Shown in pieces: positions 7,336 to 13,440 of a stretch of 14,851 nucleotides of DNA (position 1 is the first letter of the stretch; each line of letters opens with the position of its first letter). Source of the stretch: Glaciecola sp047637355 (GTDB lineage Bacteria; Pseudomonadota; Gammaproteobacteria; Enterobacterales; Alteromonadaceae); the NCBI GenBank assembly GCA_047637355.1, contig JBLIKA010000086.1:1-14851 (forward strand). The letters run 5' to 3'. Both the position numbers and the translations under genes were made by a program. The notes beneath the pieces were generated by a model. That model had not been told where the DNA came from. It saw only the letters and a list, made by a program, of their open reading frames with translations, and did no database searches.

Positions 7336-8528
7336 CGCTGGTAAGTATTGGTATGCTATTTTTCATGGCGATGGTGATTTTCATCTTAGCCCGCTGGGGT
7401 AATCTTAAGCTTAACGGCCGTTATCCCGTTTCAACCGTTACCTTTATTGCCATATTGTTTACTTCTGGCCTAGATGTGGGACTGATTATGTTCCCGCTGA
7501 CAGAGTTTCCAGTATATGCCGATATCCAAGAAAACAGCGAATACGCCTTTACTAACCCCTTAGCGATTGAATTTGGCTTTTGGGGGTTCCTGGTTTGGGC
7601 TATTTATTTTGTCACCTGTTTTTACTTTTGCGCAATTGAGCCTAAAGTAAAATTTTTTGAAATTCCTTGGGTTAAGTGGTGCAATAATATCGTCATTATT
7701 GGTACCTGCGCCTTTACCGCTCACTTACTGTTTGCCAACTTAAGTTGGTATTTACCTGAGATCGCGGTTGGTGACGGCTTTCCCTGGTACTACGCACTGA
7801 TTGTCGGTGCCACTATTTTATTTTCAGTCTATTCCAGTACCGATATTAAGTTTGTTAAAATCTTAAGCTTGTCTTCCGGAGGCCTGTTTTTTGCCCTAAT
7901 TATCGGGCTTGGCAGCGTTGCCTTTATGTCTGACAAGGTATCAGCGAGCGATTATATAAATACACTTCCACTGCTAACCAGCTACTTCGAACATCTAGAA
8001 CGGTTTGTTTTGCCAATCAATGACTACCACGCCTTTTATTTGTTCTGGTGGTTTGCCTGGAGCATTATGATTGGCCAATTTACAGCACGTTTTGTGGGTA
8101 ACATGAGCACGCTTAAACTATTTTTGTCCATGCTTATCTGGCCATCCCTTTCCATTGGGCTCTGGTTCAGTGTGCTTTACATATTCCATTTAAAAGGCTT
8201 AGAAACGTCTGGATTTATCAATCTGGCCATGGTTTTCGTCGGTATTGTTTTCGTAATTAATTCACTCGACTCATTAATCCGACTTTACTCAGACAACCTC
8301 GACTTAACAGTCGCAAGGTTTGGTAAGCGAAAATACATAACTTTACATGCCTTTTTAATGATGATGCTTACCGTGCTATTTAGTATGCAGTTTATCAGGA
8401 TACAATGGGTTGGTGCCCTAGTGATTGGTATTAGCTTATGCTGCTTTATATATATTCTACTAGGCAAACAACAGCACCCTCTGCCTAAAAAAGAGTTGCT
8501 AATCTCTTTACCAAACAGCAGAAAGTAA
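7329..8528 (+). CDS. Short BCCT-family choline/quaternary-amine transporter lacking TM1
   Basis: This inner-membrane carrier of the betaine/choline/carnitine family has 399 residues, against ~500-680 usual. Eleven hydrophobic helices are visible (about 3-21, 36-56, 81-101, 119-139, 152-170, 178-198, 235-255, 264-284, 293-312, 338-356, 359-378), corresponding to BetP TM2-TM12. TM1 is absent, and an in-frame stop at 7305 shows it is not simply mis-started. The full aromatic binding box is present: W85, W90, Y93 (WGFLVWAIY, equal to BetP W189/W194/Y197) and W240, W241, W244 (FWWFAWSIMIG, equal to BetP W373/W374/W377). The glycine stretch GMGIG of TM3 reads GLDVG (47-51), and the following AEP is TEF. 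The TM10 motif is NSLDSLIRL. The C-terminal osmosensory extension of BetT is missing. It is last in the bet operon and overlaps betA by 7 bases. Choline uptake is the likely role. Confidence 0.85.
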   Translation: MLTLVSIGMLFFMAMVIFILARWGNLKLNGRYPVSTVTFIAILFTSGLDVGLIMFPLTEFPVYADIQENSEYAFTNPLAIEFGFWGFLVWAIYFVTCFYFCAIEPKVKFFEIPWVKWCNNIVIIGTCAFTAHLLFANLSWYLPEIAVGDGFPWYYALIVGATILFSVYSSTDIKFVKILSLSSGGLFFALIIGLGSVAFMSDKVSASDYINTLPLLTSYFEHLERFVLPINDYHAFYLFWWFAWSIMIGQFTARFVGNMSTLKLFLSMLIWPSLSIGLWFSVLYIFHLKGLETSGFINLAMVFVGIVFVINSLDSLIRLYSDNLDLTVARFGKRKYITLHAFLMMMLTVLFSMQFIRIQWVGALVIGISLCCFIYILLGKQQHPLPKKELLISLPNSRK

Positions 8529-8544
8529 CTTTCCACAGGCATAT

Positions 8545-8566
8545 AAGGTTAAGTATTCTTACCCTT
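8545..8566 (+). terminator. Candidate terminator of the bet operon
   Basis: AAGGTTAAG (8545-8553) pairs with CTTACCCTT (8558-8566) around a TATT loop, with one mismatch in nine positions. It lies 17 nt after the transporter stop. Only three T's follow, so termination may be partial. It marks the boundary between the bet operon and topB. Confidence 0.35.
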
Positions 8567-8629
8567 TAGTACGCTAACTTTATGTGCCAAAGCTTGCTAG
8601 AATGTTGTTTTTCATTCAGTTATCTTTCT

Positions 8630-10543
8630 ATGATTGTTTATATCGCTGAGAAACCAAGTTTAGGTCGTGCAATTGCGACCGGATTTGATGGCCGCCAACA
8701 GAAACGCGATGGCTATATCGAGCTAGATAATGGCGATTGTGTAACATGGTGTATAGGTCACCTATTAGAGCAGGCTGAGCCAGATAAATATGATGCAGCC
8801 TATGCCAAGTGGTCGCTGCAACATCTACCGATTGTGCCTGAAAAATGGCAACTCGTACCCAAAAAGAACACGCAAAAACAACTCACCGTGGTGAAGCGTT
8901 TGCTAAAAACAGCGACACATATAGTGAATGCAGGCGATCCCGATCGCGAAGGTCAGTTACTCGTCGATGAAGTCATTACCTATTGTGGGGTAAAGGCGTC
9001 GATTATTAAAAACGCTGGCCGTTTATTGATAAATGACTTAAATACCAGTGCCGTTAAAAAAGCCTTACAAAATATGCGTGCTAACCGTGAGTTTTTAGGC
9101 TTATCTATTTCAGCCTTAGCTCGTTCTCGGGCTGATTGGTTGTATGGACTAAATTTAACCCGTGCTTACACATTGCTGGGGCAACGCGGCGGCTATAGTG
9201 GCGTACTTTCCGTGGGGCGTGTGCAAACGCCAATTTTAGGTTTAGTAGTAAGACGTGATCAAGACATTGCTCATTTTGTATCCAAGCCCTTTTTTGAAGT
9301 CATCGCGACTTTAGAGACGCCAAGCAACGTTACATTCACGGCGAAATGGCAACCAAGCAAGGCTTGTGAGCCCTATCAAGACGAAGAGGGTCGCATACTG
9401 TCACGCAAATTAGCGCAAACGGTGGTAAATAAAACCCAAGGTCAGAATGCCTCGGTCATCGATTACAAAGTACAGAACAAACAGAGTCCGCCACCATTGC
9501 CTTATAGCTTATCAATATTGCAAATTGATGCGTCCAAGCGGTTTAACATATCGCCTAAGATGGTGTTAGATATATGTCAGTCGTTATATGAAAAACACCA
9601 ACTAATTACTTATCCCCGATCCGACTCGCGTTATTTACCTAAAGAACAGTTTGCTCAAGCCTCCAAAGTATTAAGCGTTATTAAGTCCAATGTGCCAAGT
9701 TTCGCAACTGCCGCAGACAATGCTAATTCTAAGTTAAAATCTAAAGCATGGGATGACAGCAAAGTCGATGCTCACCACGCCATTATTCCAACTAACCGCG
9801 TAAAGGCAATAGCGAGCTTAACGGCTAATGAAGCGAAAATTTATCAACTTATTGCTACCCAATATTTGATGCAGTTTTATGGGCCACACAAATATCAAGA
9901 ACAAGTGGCAAAGGTTGATATTGGCGGTGGTGAATTTATTGCCAAAGGTAAAGCAACTCAAGACCAGGGATGGTTGGCGCTGACTAGAAATGAAAAGACT
10001 AACACTGCTAACAACAAGGCCGAAAACGTATTACCAAGCTTAAGTAAAGGTGAGTCTTTAGAATGCATCGACTCGCAGCTAATAGAAAAACAAACATCGC
10101 CGCCTAAGCATTTTACTGAAGCCACTTTACTTGCCGCCATGACCGGTATATCTCGTTATGTGCAAGACAGCAACATCAAAAAAATATTAAAAGAGACCGA
10201 CGGACTTGGCACTGAGGCCACGCGCGCATCAATTATTGATTTATTGTTTAAACGCCAATTTATGCAAAAAGTAGGTAAAGAAGTCCATGCGACACAGACT
10301 GGTAAAGCCCTTATTAACGCGTTGCCAAGTGAAACTACGCATCCTGACATGACTGCTATCTGGGAAGCAAACCTAAATAAAATCGCTCACCGGCAGCTAC
10401 GCTACGATGCATTTATGCAACCTTTAACAGATTCTATCAGGCATTTGATTAGCAACAGTCAACAGTTAGATACGACTCAATTTGCAGGTTTGAAGAGTAC
10501 AAATCCAGCACGCAAGAAACGTTTTTTTAAGAAGAAATCTTAA
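8630..10543 (+). CDS. topB: DNA topoisomerase III
   Basis: This type IA topoisomerase relaxes and decatenates DNA through single-strand passage. From the ATG at 8630 the product is 637 residues and aligns with E. coli TopB from its first residues (MIVYIAEKPSLGRAIA). Toprim-domain motifs are the glutamate in IAEKPS (E7) and the metal-binding AGDPDREGQLLVDE (about 101-114). The active-site tyrosine is Y328 in LITYPRSDSRYLP, the same residue number as E. coli. KVDAHHAIIPT and TDGLGTEATRA are also present. The basic tail (PARKKRFFKKKS) is shorter than in E. coli, and there are no C-terminal zinc fingers. An in-frame ATG at 8582 would add 16 residues (CQSLLECCF...) with no family counterpart and no clear ribosome site. 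The gene is a housekeeping function unrelated to its neighbours. Confidence 0.95.
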   Translation: MIVYIAEKPSLGRAIATGFDGRQQKRDGYIELDNGDCVTWCIGHLLEQAEPDKYDAAYAKWSLQHLPIVPEKWQLVPKKNTQKQLTVVKRLLKTATHIVNAGDPDREGQLLVDEVITYCGVKASIIKNAGRLLINDLNTSAVKKALQNMRANREFLGLSISALARSRADWLYGLNLTRAYTLLGQRGGYSGVLSVGRVQTPILGLVVRRDQDIAHFVSKPFFEVIATLETPSNVTFTAKWQPSKACEPYQDEEGRILSRKLAQTVVNKTQGQNASVIDYKVQNKQSPPPLPYSLSILQIDASKRFNISPKMVLDICQSLYEKHQLITYPRSDSRYLPKEQFAQASKVLSVIKSNVPSFATAADNANSKLKSKAWDDSKVDAHHAIIPTNRVKAIASLTANEAKIYQLIATQYLMQFYGPHKYQEQVAKVDIGGGEFIAKGKATQDQGWLALTRNEKTNTANNKAENVLPSLSKGESLECIDSQLIEKQTSPPKHFTEATLLAAMTGISRYVQDSNIKKILKETDGLGTEATRASIIDLLFKRQFMQKVGKEVHATQTGKALINALPSETTHPDMTAIWEANLNKIAHRQLRYDAFMQPLTDSIRHLISNSQQLDTTQFAGLKSTNPARKKRFFKKKS

Positions 10544-10578
10544 AGGTCAAGATATGAAAAGCACGCAATCTATAACAG

Positions 10579-10590
10579 AAGTACGTACTT
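10579..10590. repeat. 12-bp perfect palindrome between convergent topB and ohr
   Basis: AAGTACGTACTT sits midway in the 70-nt gap between the convergent stops of topB and ohr. It could seed a small hairpin acting on either transcript, but the stem is short and no clear T-run follows, so a terminator role is only possible. Confidence 0.3.
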
Positions 10591-10613
10591 TCATAACTAA
10601 ATAATGTAGCGGA

Positions 10614-11042
10614 TTAAATTACCGAAAGTACCACTTCAATGTTGCCACGAGTGGCGTTTGAATATGGGCATACTTGGTGAGCTTTATCTACCATTACTTG
10701 TGCTTGCGCTTTGTCCATATTACCTAGTGACACTGCGAGCTTAACCGAAATAGCAAAACCGCCTTCGATGGGACCAATAGACACTTCTGAGTTAATGTGT
10801 GTATCGCTTGGTAAACTAACTTTATCTTGGCCAGCAACAAATTTTAGGGCGCCAATAAAGCAAGCCGCATAGCCCGCTGCAAATAATTGCTCAGGATTAG
10901 TACCTTCACCGTCGTCACCACCCAAACCTTTAGGCGTAGATAATTTAACGTCCAAACGACCATCGTCAGATTTTGCCGAACCTTCACGGCCACCAGTTGC
11001 TGTTGCTTTTGCTGTGTATGCTACGTTTTGTAATATATTCAT
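10614..11042 (-). CDS. ohr: Organic hydroperoxide resistance protein Ohr
   Basis: This is a cytoplasmic thiol peroxidase of the OsmC/Ohr family that reduces organic and fatty-acid hydroperoxides, classically with lipoylated-protein electrons. The 142-residue product starts at the ATG ending at 11042, preceded by GGAG with 6-nt spacing; a TTG four codons earlier is discarded. The reactive cysteines are C61 (GYAACFIGALKF) and C125 (HQVCPYSNATRGN), with R19 (GGREG) and E51 (NPEQL) completing the active site. These positions correspond to C60, C124, R18 and E50 of Pseudomonas Ohr. The VCPYSNATRGN signature separates Ohr from OsmC proper. It is divergent from its thiol-based regulator ohrR, with three palindromic operators in between. 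Confidence 0.95.
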   Translation of the reverse strand: MNILQNVAYTAKATATGGREGSAKSDDGRLDVKLSTPKGLGGDDGEGTNPEQLFAAGYAACFIGALKFVAGQDKVSLPSDTHINSEVSIGPIEGGFAISVKLAVSLGNMDKAQAQVMVDKAHQVCPYSNATRGNIEVVLSVI

Positions 11043-11048
11043 AGAAAA

Positions 11049-11052
11049 CTCC
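11049..11052 (-). promoter_or_regulatory. Ribosome binding site of ohr
   Basis: GGAG on the minus strand lies 6 nt before the ATG at 11042. It fixes the start and rules out the TTG four codons upstream, which overlaps this site. Confidence 0.75.
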
Positions 11053-11069
11053 AAAGTCGTGATTAAAAT

Positions 11070-11087
11070 TATTTTGCATGCAAAATA
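11070..11087. promoter_or_regulatory. Operator O1 (18-bp palindrome) for ohr
   Basis: TATTTTGCATGCAAAATA is a perfect 18-bp palindrome containing the TTTGCATGCAAA core shared with two further sites. It overlaps the putative ohr -10 element (11085-11090) and the expected transcription start, the position from which a bound OhrR dimer would block ohr transcription. Assignment to OhrR is inferred from location and symmetry. Confidence 0.75.
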
Positions 11088-11113
11088 CTAGCGTAAAAAA
11101 ATACTGATTGCAA
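11085..11113 (-). promoter_or_regulatory. Putative ohr promoter
   Basis: Read on the minus strand, TTGCAA (11108-11113) and TAGTAT (11085-11090) are separated by 17 nt, giving a sigma-70 type promoter with a leader of roughly 35 nt. The -35 hexamer TTGCAA is its own reverse complement, so the same six bases can also serve the first ohrR promoter on the other strand. Confidence 0.5.
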
Positions 11114-11136
11114 ATACTTTGCATGCAAATTAATAT
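11108..11136 (+). promoter_or_regulatory. Putative ohrR promoter P1 with operator O2 in its spacer
   Basis: TTGCAA (11108-11113), 17-nt spacer, TAATAT (11131-11136). The palindrome TTTGCATGCAAA (O2, 11118-11129) lies wholly inside the spacer, so repressor and polymerase would compete directly. The -35 is shared with the opposing ohr promoter. Confidence 0.5.
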
Positions 11137-11149
11137 CGCAAAATACTGA

Positions 11150-11178
11150 TTGCAAAAGATTTGCATGCAAATTAATAT
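11150..11178 (+). promoter_or_regulatory. Putative ohrR promoter P2 with operator O3 in its spacer
   Basis: TTGCAA (11150-11155), 17-nt spacer, TAATAT (11173-11178), a duplicate of P1 located 42 bp downstream. The 14-bp palindrome ATTTGCATGCAAAT (O3, 11159-11172) fills the spacer. Initiation would fall near 11185, which leaves very little leader before the Shine-Dalgarno at 11187. P1 may therefore be the main ohrR promoter, with P2 acting mainly as an operator. Confidence 0.45.
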
Positions 11179-11198
11179 ATATCTTTAAGGAGTAACTC

Positions 11199-11633
11199 AT
11201 GCCATTTGATCAACTAAAACTCAAAAATCAGCTTTGCCATCGATTGTATATGGCGTCCAACAGCATTGTTCGTGCTTATCGTGAGCCACTTAGTGAACTC
11301 AATATAACCTATCCACAATATGTTGTAATGATGACGTTGTGGGAACAAGACGACTTAACTATTGCAGAGCTTGTCGAAAAAACCGCGATTGATGGCGGTG
11401 CCATGACACAAATTTTAAAGAAAATGGCTAACAAATCGTTGCTTGAAATAATAAAGGACGACCAAGATAAGCGCCAACGCTTTGTGCAGCTAACGCAACA
11501 GGGGCAATCCTTAAAGTTAAAAGCGGTTAACATTCCTGCTAAAATAAGCTGCAAATTTGATAACATCAACAACGAACAAACACAGCAACTAATGCAACTA
11601 CTCGATTTAGTAGTAAAGGATTTATCCGATTAG
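11199..11633 (+). CDS. ohrR: OhrR, MarR-family organic-peroxide sensor repressor
   Basis: This redox-sensing repressor binds DNA as a dimer when reduced and is released when its cysteine reacts with an organic hydroperoxide. The 144-residue protein has the OhrR N-terminus LKLKNQLCHRLY with peroxidatic C13. Y27 and Y38 lie 14 and 25 residues after it, as in Bacillus OhrR (C15, Y29, Y40), where these tyrosines support the cysteine. A second cysteine, C118, lies 105 residues after C13, the spacing of C22/C127 in Xanthomonas OhrR, so the two-cysteine intersubunit disulfide mechanism is expected. The winged helix-turn-helix spans about 53-98 (LTIAELVEKTAIDGGAMTQI and KDDQDKRQRFVQLT). A strong AAGGAG (11187-11192) sits 6 nt before the ATG. 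It probably autoregulates through the tandem operators upstream. Confidence 0.92.
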   Translation: MPFDQLKLKNQLCHRLYMASNSIVRAYREPLSELNITYPQYVVMMTLWEQDDLTIAELVEKTAIDGGAMTQILKKMANKSLLEIIKDDQDKRQRFVQLTQQGQSLKLKAVNIPAKISCKFDNINNEQTQQLMQLLDLVVKDLSD

Positions 11634-11644
11634 CCTTAGCGCAT

Positions 11645-12577
11645 TTAGCGCCTTATGTTCGGCATTGCGTTTTGGGTTTGGCGATCAATTTTAATAAAAT
11701 ACTCTTTTAAATAATCAAGTAGCAGTCTTAATTTTTTTGAAGCAGCACTGCCGGGTGGAAAGACGCCATATATGTCGATGTTTTTTAGTTGGTAATCATC
11801 TAATACTGATTCCAAAGTTCCTGCTTGAATTTTAGGCCATGCGTCATATACCGGAATTCTTCCTAAGCCATGACCTCCCTCAAGAAAAGCCGTACGTGCA
11901 GCAGCATTATTAGTAGTGATACCCCCTTTGACTACAATACTATATGAGTGCCCGCCCTTGGTTAGTTCAACGACTCCAGAGGTCATTTTATACACAACCC
12001 ATTCGTGTTGCTCTAAGTCGGTTGGATCTGCCGGGCGACCTCGCTTTTTGAAATAATCTGGAGCTCCGCATAAGCAGGTAGCTAAGGTAGAAAGCTTGCT
12101 GGCTTGTAAACCAGAATCGGGAAGTGGCGCGCCTCTAATCGCGAGATCGATACCTTCTTGCATGATATTAACCACCTCGTCGGTCAGCATCACATCGAGG
12201 TCAATTTTTGGATATAAGCTGCGAAAGTGATTCAATGCAGGCACCACCATCTGCAAGCCCACGTTGACAGGGCAGGTAATCTTCAATAAGCCCTCGGGTT
12301 CGTTTTTAAGGTTCTCTATCTGCTGGTTAGCAGTGATGGCTCGTTCGGCAATAATTCGACAAGACTGATAATACTCAGCCCCAGCTTCAGTCAATGCAAT
12401 TGACCGCGTAGTGCGGTTAAGTAGTTTAACCCCAAGCTCAGATTCCAACTTTTTAATGTGATAACTGACCACCGCTCGAGATAAGCCAATATGCTTCGCC
12501 CCAGCGGTTAGATTGCCTTGCTCAACGACCTGCGCAAAGACCACCATGCTTTTAAGTTGTTCAAAATATAAATTCAT
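11645..12577 (-). CDS. LysR-family transcriptional regulator
   Basis: The 310-residue protein has an N-terminal winged helix-turn-helix (about 7-65). The recognition helix lies in LSRAVVSYHIKKLE, followed by the typical LLNRTTRSIALTEAG wing. A linker helix (about 68-93) leads to a periplasmic-binding-like effector domain (about 96-295) of the CrgA/YafC-like type, with VDLAIR-like GIDLAIRGAPLPDSG and GLGRIPVYDA segments. Length and architecture are normal. It converges on ohrR with only 11 nt between stops, and is divergent from the Hsp31-like/yqhD pair, which it probably controls together with itself. The inducer is unknown; a reactive aldehyde or quinone would fit the neighbours. The ribosome site (AAGG about 11 nt upstream) is weak. 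M11 is an unlikely alternative start because it would cut into the first DNA-binding helix. Confidence 0.9.
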   Translation of the reverse strand: MNLYFEQLKSMVVFAQVVEQGNLTAGAKHIGLSRAVVSYHIKKLESELGVKLLNRTTRSIALTEAGAEYYQSCRIIAERAITANQQIENLKNEPEGLLKITCPVNVGLQMVVPALNHFRSLYPKIDLDVMLTDEVVNIMQEGIDLAIRGAPLPDSGLQASKLSTLATCLCGAPDYFKKRGRPADPTDLEQHEWVVYKMTSGVVELTKGGHSYSIVVKGGITTNNAAARTAFLEGGHGLGRIPVYDAWPKIQAGTLESVLDDYQLKNIDIYGVFPPGSAASKKLRLLLDYLKEYFIKIDRQTQNAMPNIRR

Positions 12578-12593
12578 GCGATATCATACCTTG

Positions 12594-12640
12594 ATTGTAT
12601 TAATTTTTGGAACAATGTTATCTATTTTCTTGTTATTGTT
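12594..12640. promoter_or_regulatory. Candidate LysR binding half-sites in the divergent gap
   Basis: Three alternating half-sites occur between the LysR gene and the Hsp31-like gene: ATTGT (12594-12598), ACAAT (12612-12616) and ATTGT (12635-12639). The first pair forms an inverted repeat with a 13-nt spacer. AACAAT/ATTGTT forms a second with an 18-nt spacer. The layout resembles the recognition and activation sites of divergent LysR systems, but the region is AT-rich and chance symmetry cannot be excluded. Confidence 0.35.
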
Positions 12641-12664
12641 AGAAATCATATTAAGATCTACACT
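12636..12664 (+). promoter_or_regulatory. Putative promoter of the Hsp31-like/yqhD operon
   Basis: TTGTTA (12636-12641), 17-nt spacer, TACACT (12659-12664): four of six consensus matches in each hexamer. It predicts a leader of about 25 nt to the ATG at 12697. The -35 overlaps the third LysR half-site, as expected for a promoter activated by a LysR-type protein. Confidence 0.35.
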
Positions 12665-12696
12665 AGTGACAGATTAAAACAGATGTGAGAAAGATA

Positions 12697-13395
12697 ATGA
12701 ATACACAACAAACAGCTAAGCACATATTAATAGTATTAACGTCGCATGCCGAGCTAGGCAATACCGGCGAAAAAACAGGGTTCTGGATAGAAGAATTCGC
12801 AGCACCTTATTATGCCTTTATCGATGCAGGCCTAAAAGTGAGTATAGTTTCTCCAGCAGGTGGCCAACCACCTATAGATCCGAAAAGTGAATCAGTAGAT
12901 TTTCAAACGCCATCAACTAAACGCTATGACGCTGATAGCGAAGTGCAAAAATTAGTAGCTAATACAACTAAGTTAGCTGATGTTAATGCGTCTGACTATG
13001 ATGCGGTTTTCTACCCTGGTGGTCATGGACCATTATGGGACCTTACTGATAACGCAGTTTCCATTTCATTAATTGAAAGTTTCTTAGCTGCCAACAAACC
13101 AATTGGAGCAGTGTGTCATGCAACAGCGGCATTTTTAAATGTCAAGGATGCTTCTGGCGAATATGTTGTTAAAGACAAAGCGGTAACCGGTTTTACGAAT
13201 AGTGAAGAAGATGCAGTGCAACTAACCGACGTTGTACCTTTTTTGCTAGAAGATGAATTAATTAAGCGCGGTGGTAAATACCAAAAAGTTGCGGATTGGA
13301 ATGTGTTTGCGGTTCAGGATGGCTTATTAATAACAGGTCAAAACCCTCAGAGCTCAGAATTAGCGGCAGAAAAATTACTAGCAGTATTAGCTTAG
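12697..13395 (+). CDS. DJ-1/PfpI superfamily protein, Hsp31-like putative glyoxalase III
   Basis: This is a class I glutamine amidotransferase-like protein of the Hsp31/HchA side of the DJ-1/PfpI family, whose studied members convert methylglyoxal to D-lactate without glutathione. The 232-residue product has the three expected residues: E33 in GFWIEEFAAPYY, and C140-H141 in the nucleophile elbow GAVCHATAA. It also has the family segment FYPGGHGPLWDL (105-116), and GFTNSEED followed by PFLLEDEL near the C-terminal third. The ATG at 12697 is preceded by a GAGAAAG purine tract; a GTG four codons earlier is less likely. The yqhD-like gene begins 45 nt after the stop, so the two are probably co-transcribed. 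The enzymatic role is predicted by family. Chaperone or protein deglycase activity has been proposed for relatives. Confidence 0.85.
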   Translation: MNTQQTAKHILIVLTSHAELGNTGEKTGFWIEEFAAPYYAFIDAGLKVSIVSPAGGQPPIDPKSESVDFQTPSTKRYDADSEVQKLVANTTKLADVNASDYDAVFYPGGHGPLWDLTDNAVSISLIESFLAANKPIGAVCHATAAFLNVKDASGEYVVKDKAVTGFTNSEEDAVQLTDVVPFLLEDELIKRGGKYQKVADWNVFAVQDGLLITGQNPQSSELAAEKLLAVLA

Positions 13396-13440
13396 GTTAC
13401 AATCGCTCCATTTTTTAAAGAATAATAAGGAAAAATACTA

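Larger units (their letters stand above)
11098..11178. repeat. Tandem duplication of a 39-bp promoter/operator cassette
   Basis: Positions 11098-11136 and 11140-11178 match at 36 of 39 bases, with a 42-bp period. The only differences are three consecutive bases (TAC at 11115-11117 against AGA at 11157-11159) between the -35-like TTGCAA and the palindrome. A period of 42 bp is four turns of B-DNA, so both copies face the same side of the helix. Each copy contains a -35, the palindromic operator inside the 17-nt spacer, and a -10. Confidence 0.95.

Noticed and set aside
8582..8629. Start of topB at the upstream ATG
   Set aside because: The 16 extra residues have no counterpart in TopB. Starting at 8630 puts the catalytic tyrosine at residue 328, as in E. 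coli.
11043..11054. TTG start giving ohr four extra residues
   Set aside because: This TTG overlaps the GGAG ribosome site that serves the ATG at 11042. The family length and cysteine numbering fit the ATG.
10984..11166. Small minus-strand frame across the ohr/ohrR gap
   Set aside because: It is low-complexity, built from the repeated operator sequence (QYF, MQ repeats), and overlaps the start of ohr in another frame.
11098..11178. Repeats as a minimal CRISPR array
   Set aside because: There are only two copies with a 3-nt gap, located in a divergent promoter region, and each contains promoter and operator elements. There are no spacers and no cas genes.
11634..11665. Possible terminator between convergent ohrR and the LysR gene (GCGC repeats)
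   Set aside because: The GCGC...GCGC pairing gives only 4 bp with no T-run on either strand.
12685..12696. GTG start for the Hsp31-like gene
   Set aside because: The purine-rich GAGAAAG lies between the GTG and the ATG at 12697 and is best read as the ribosome site of the ATG.
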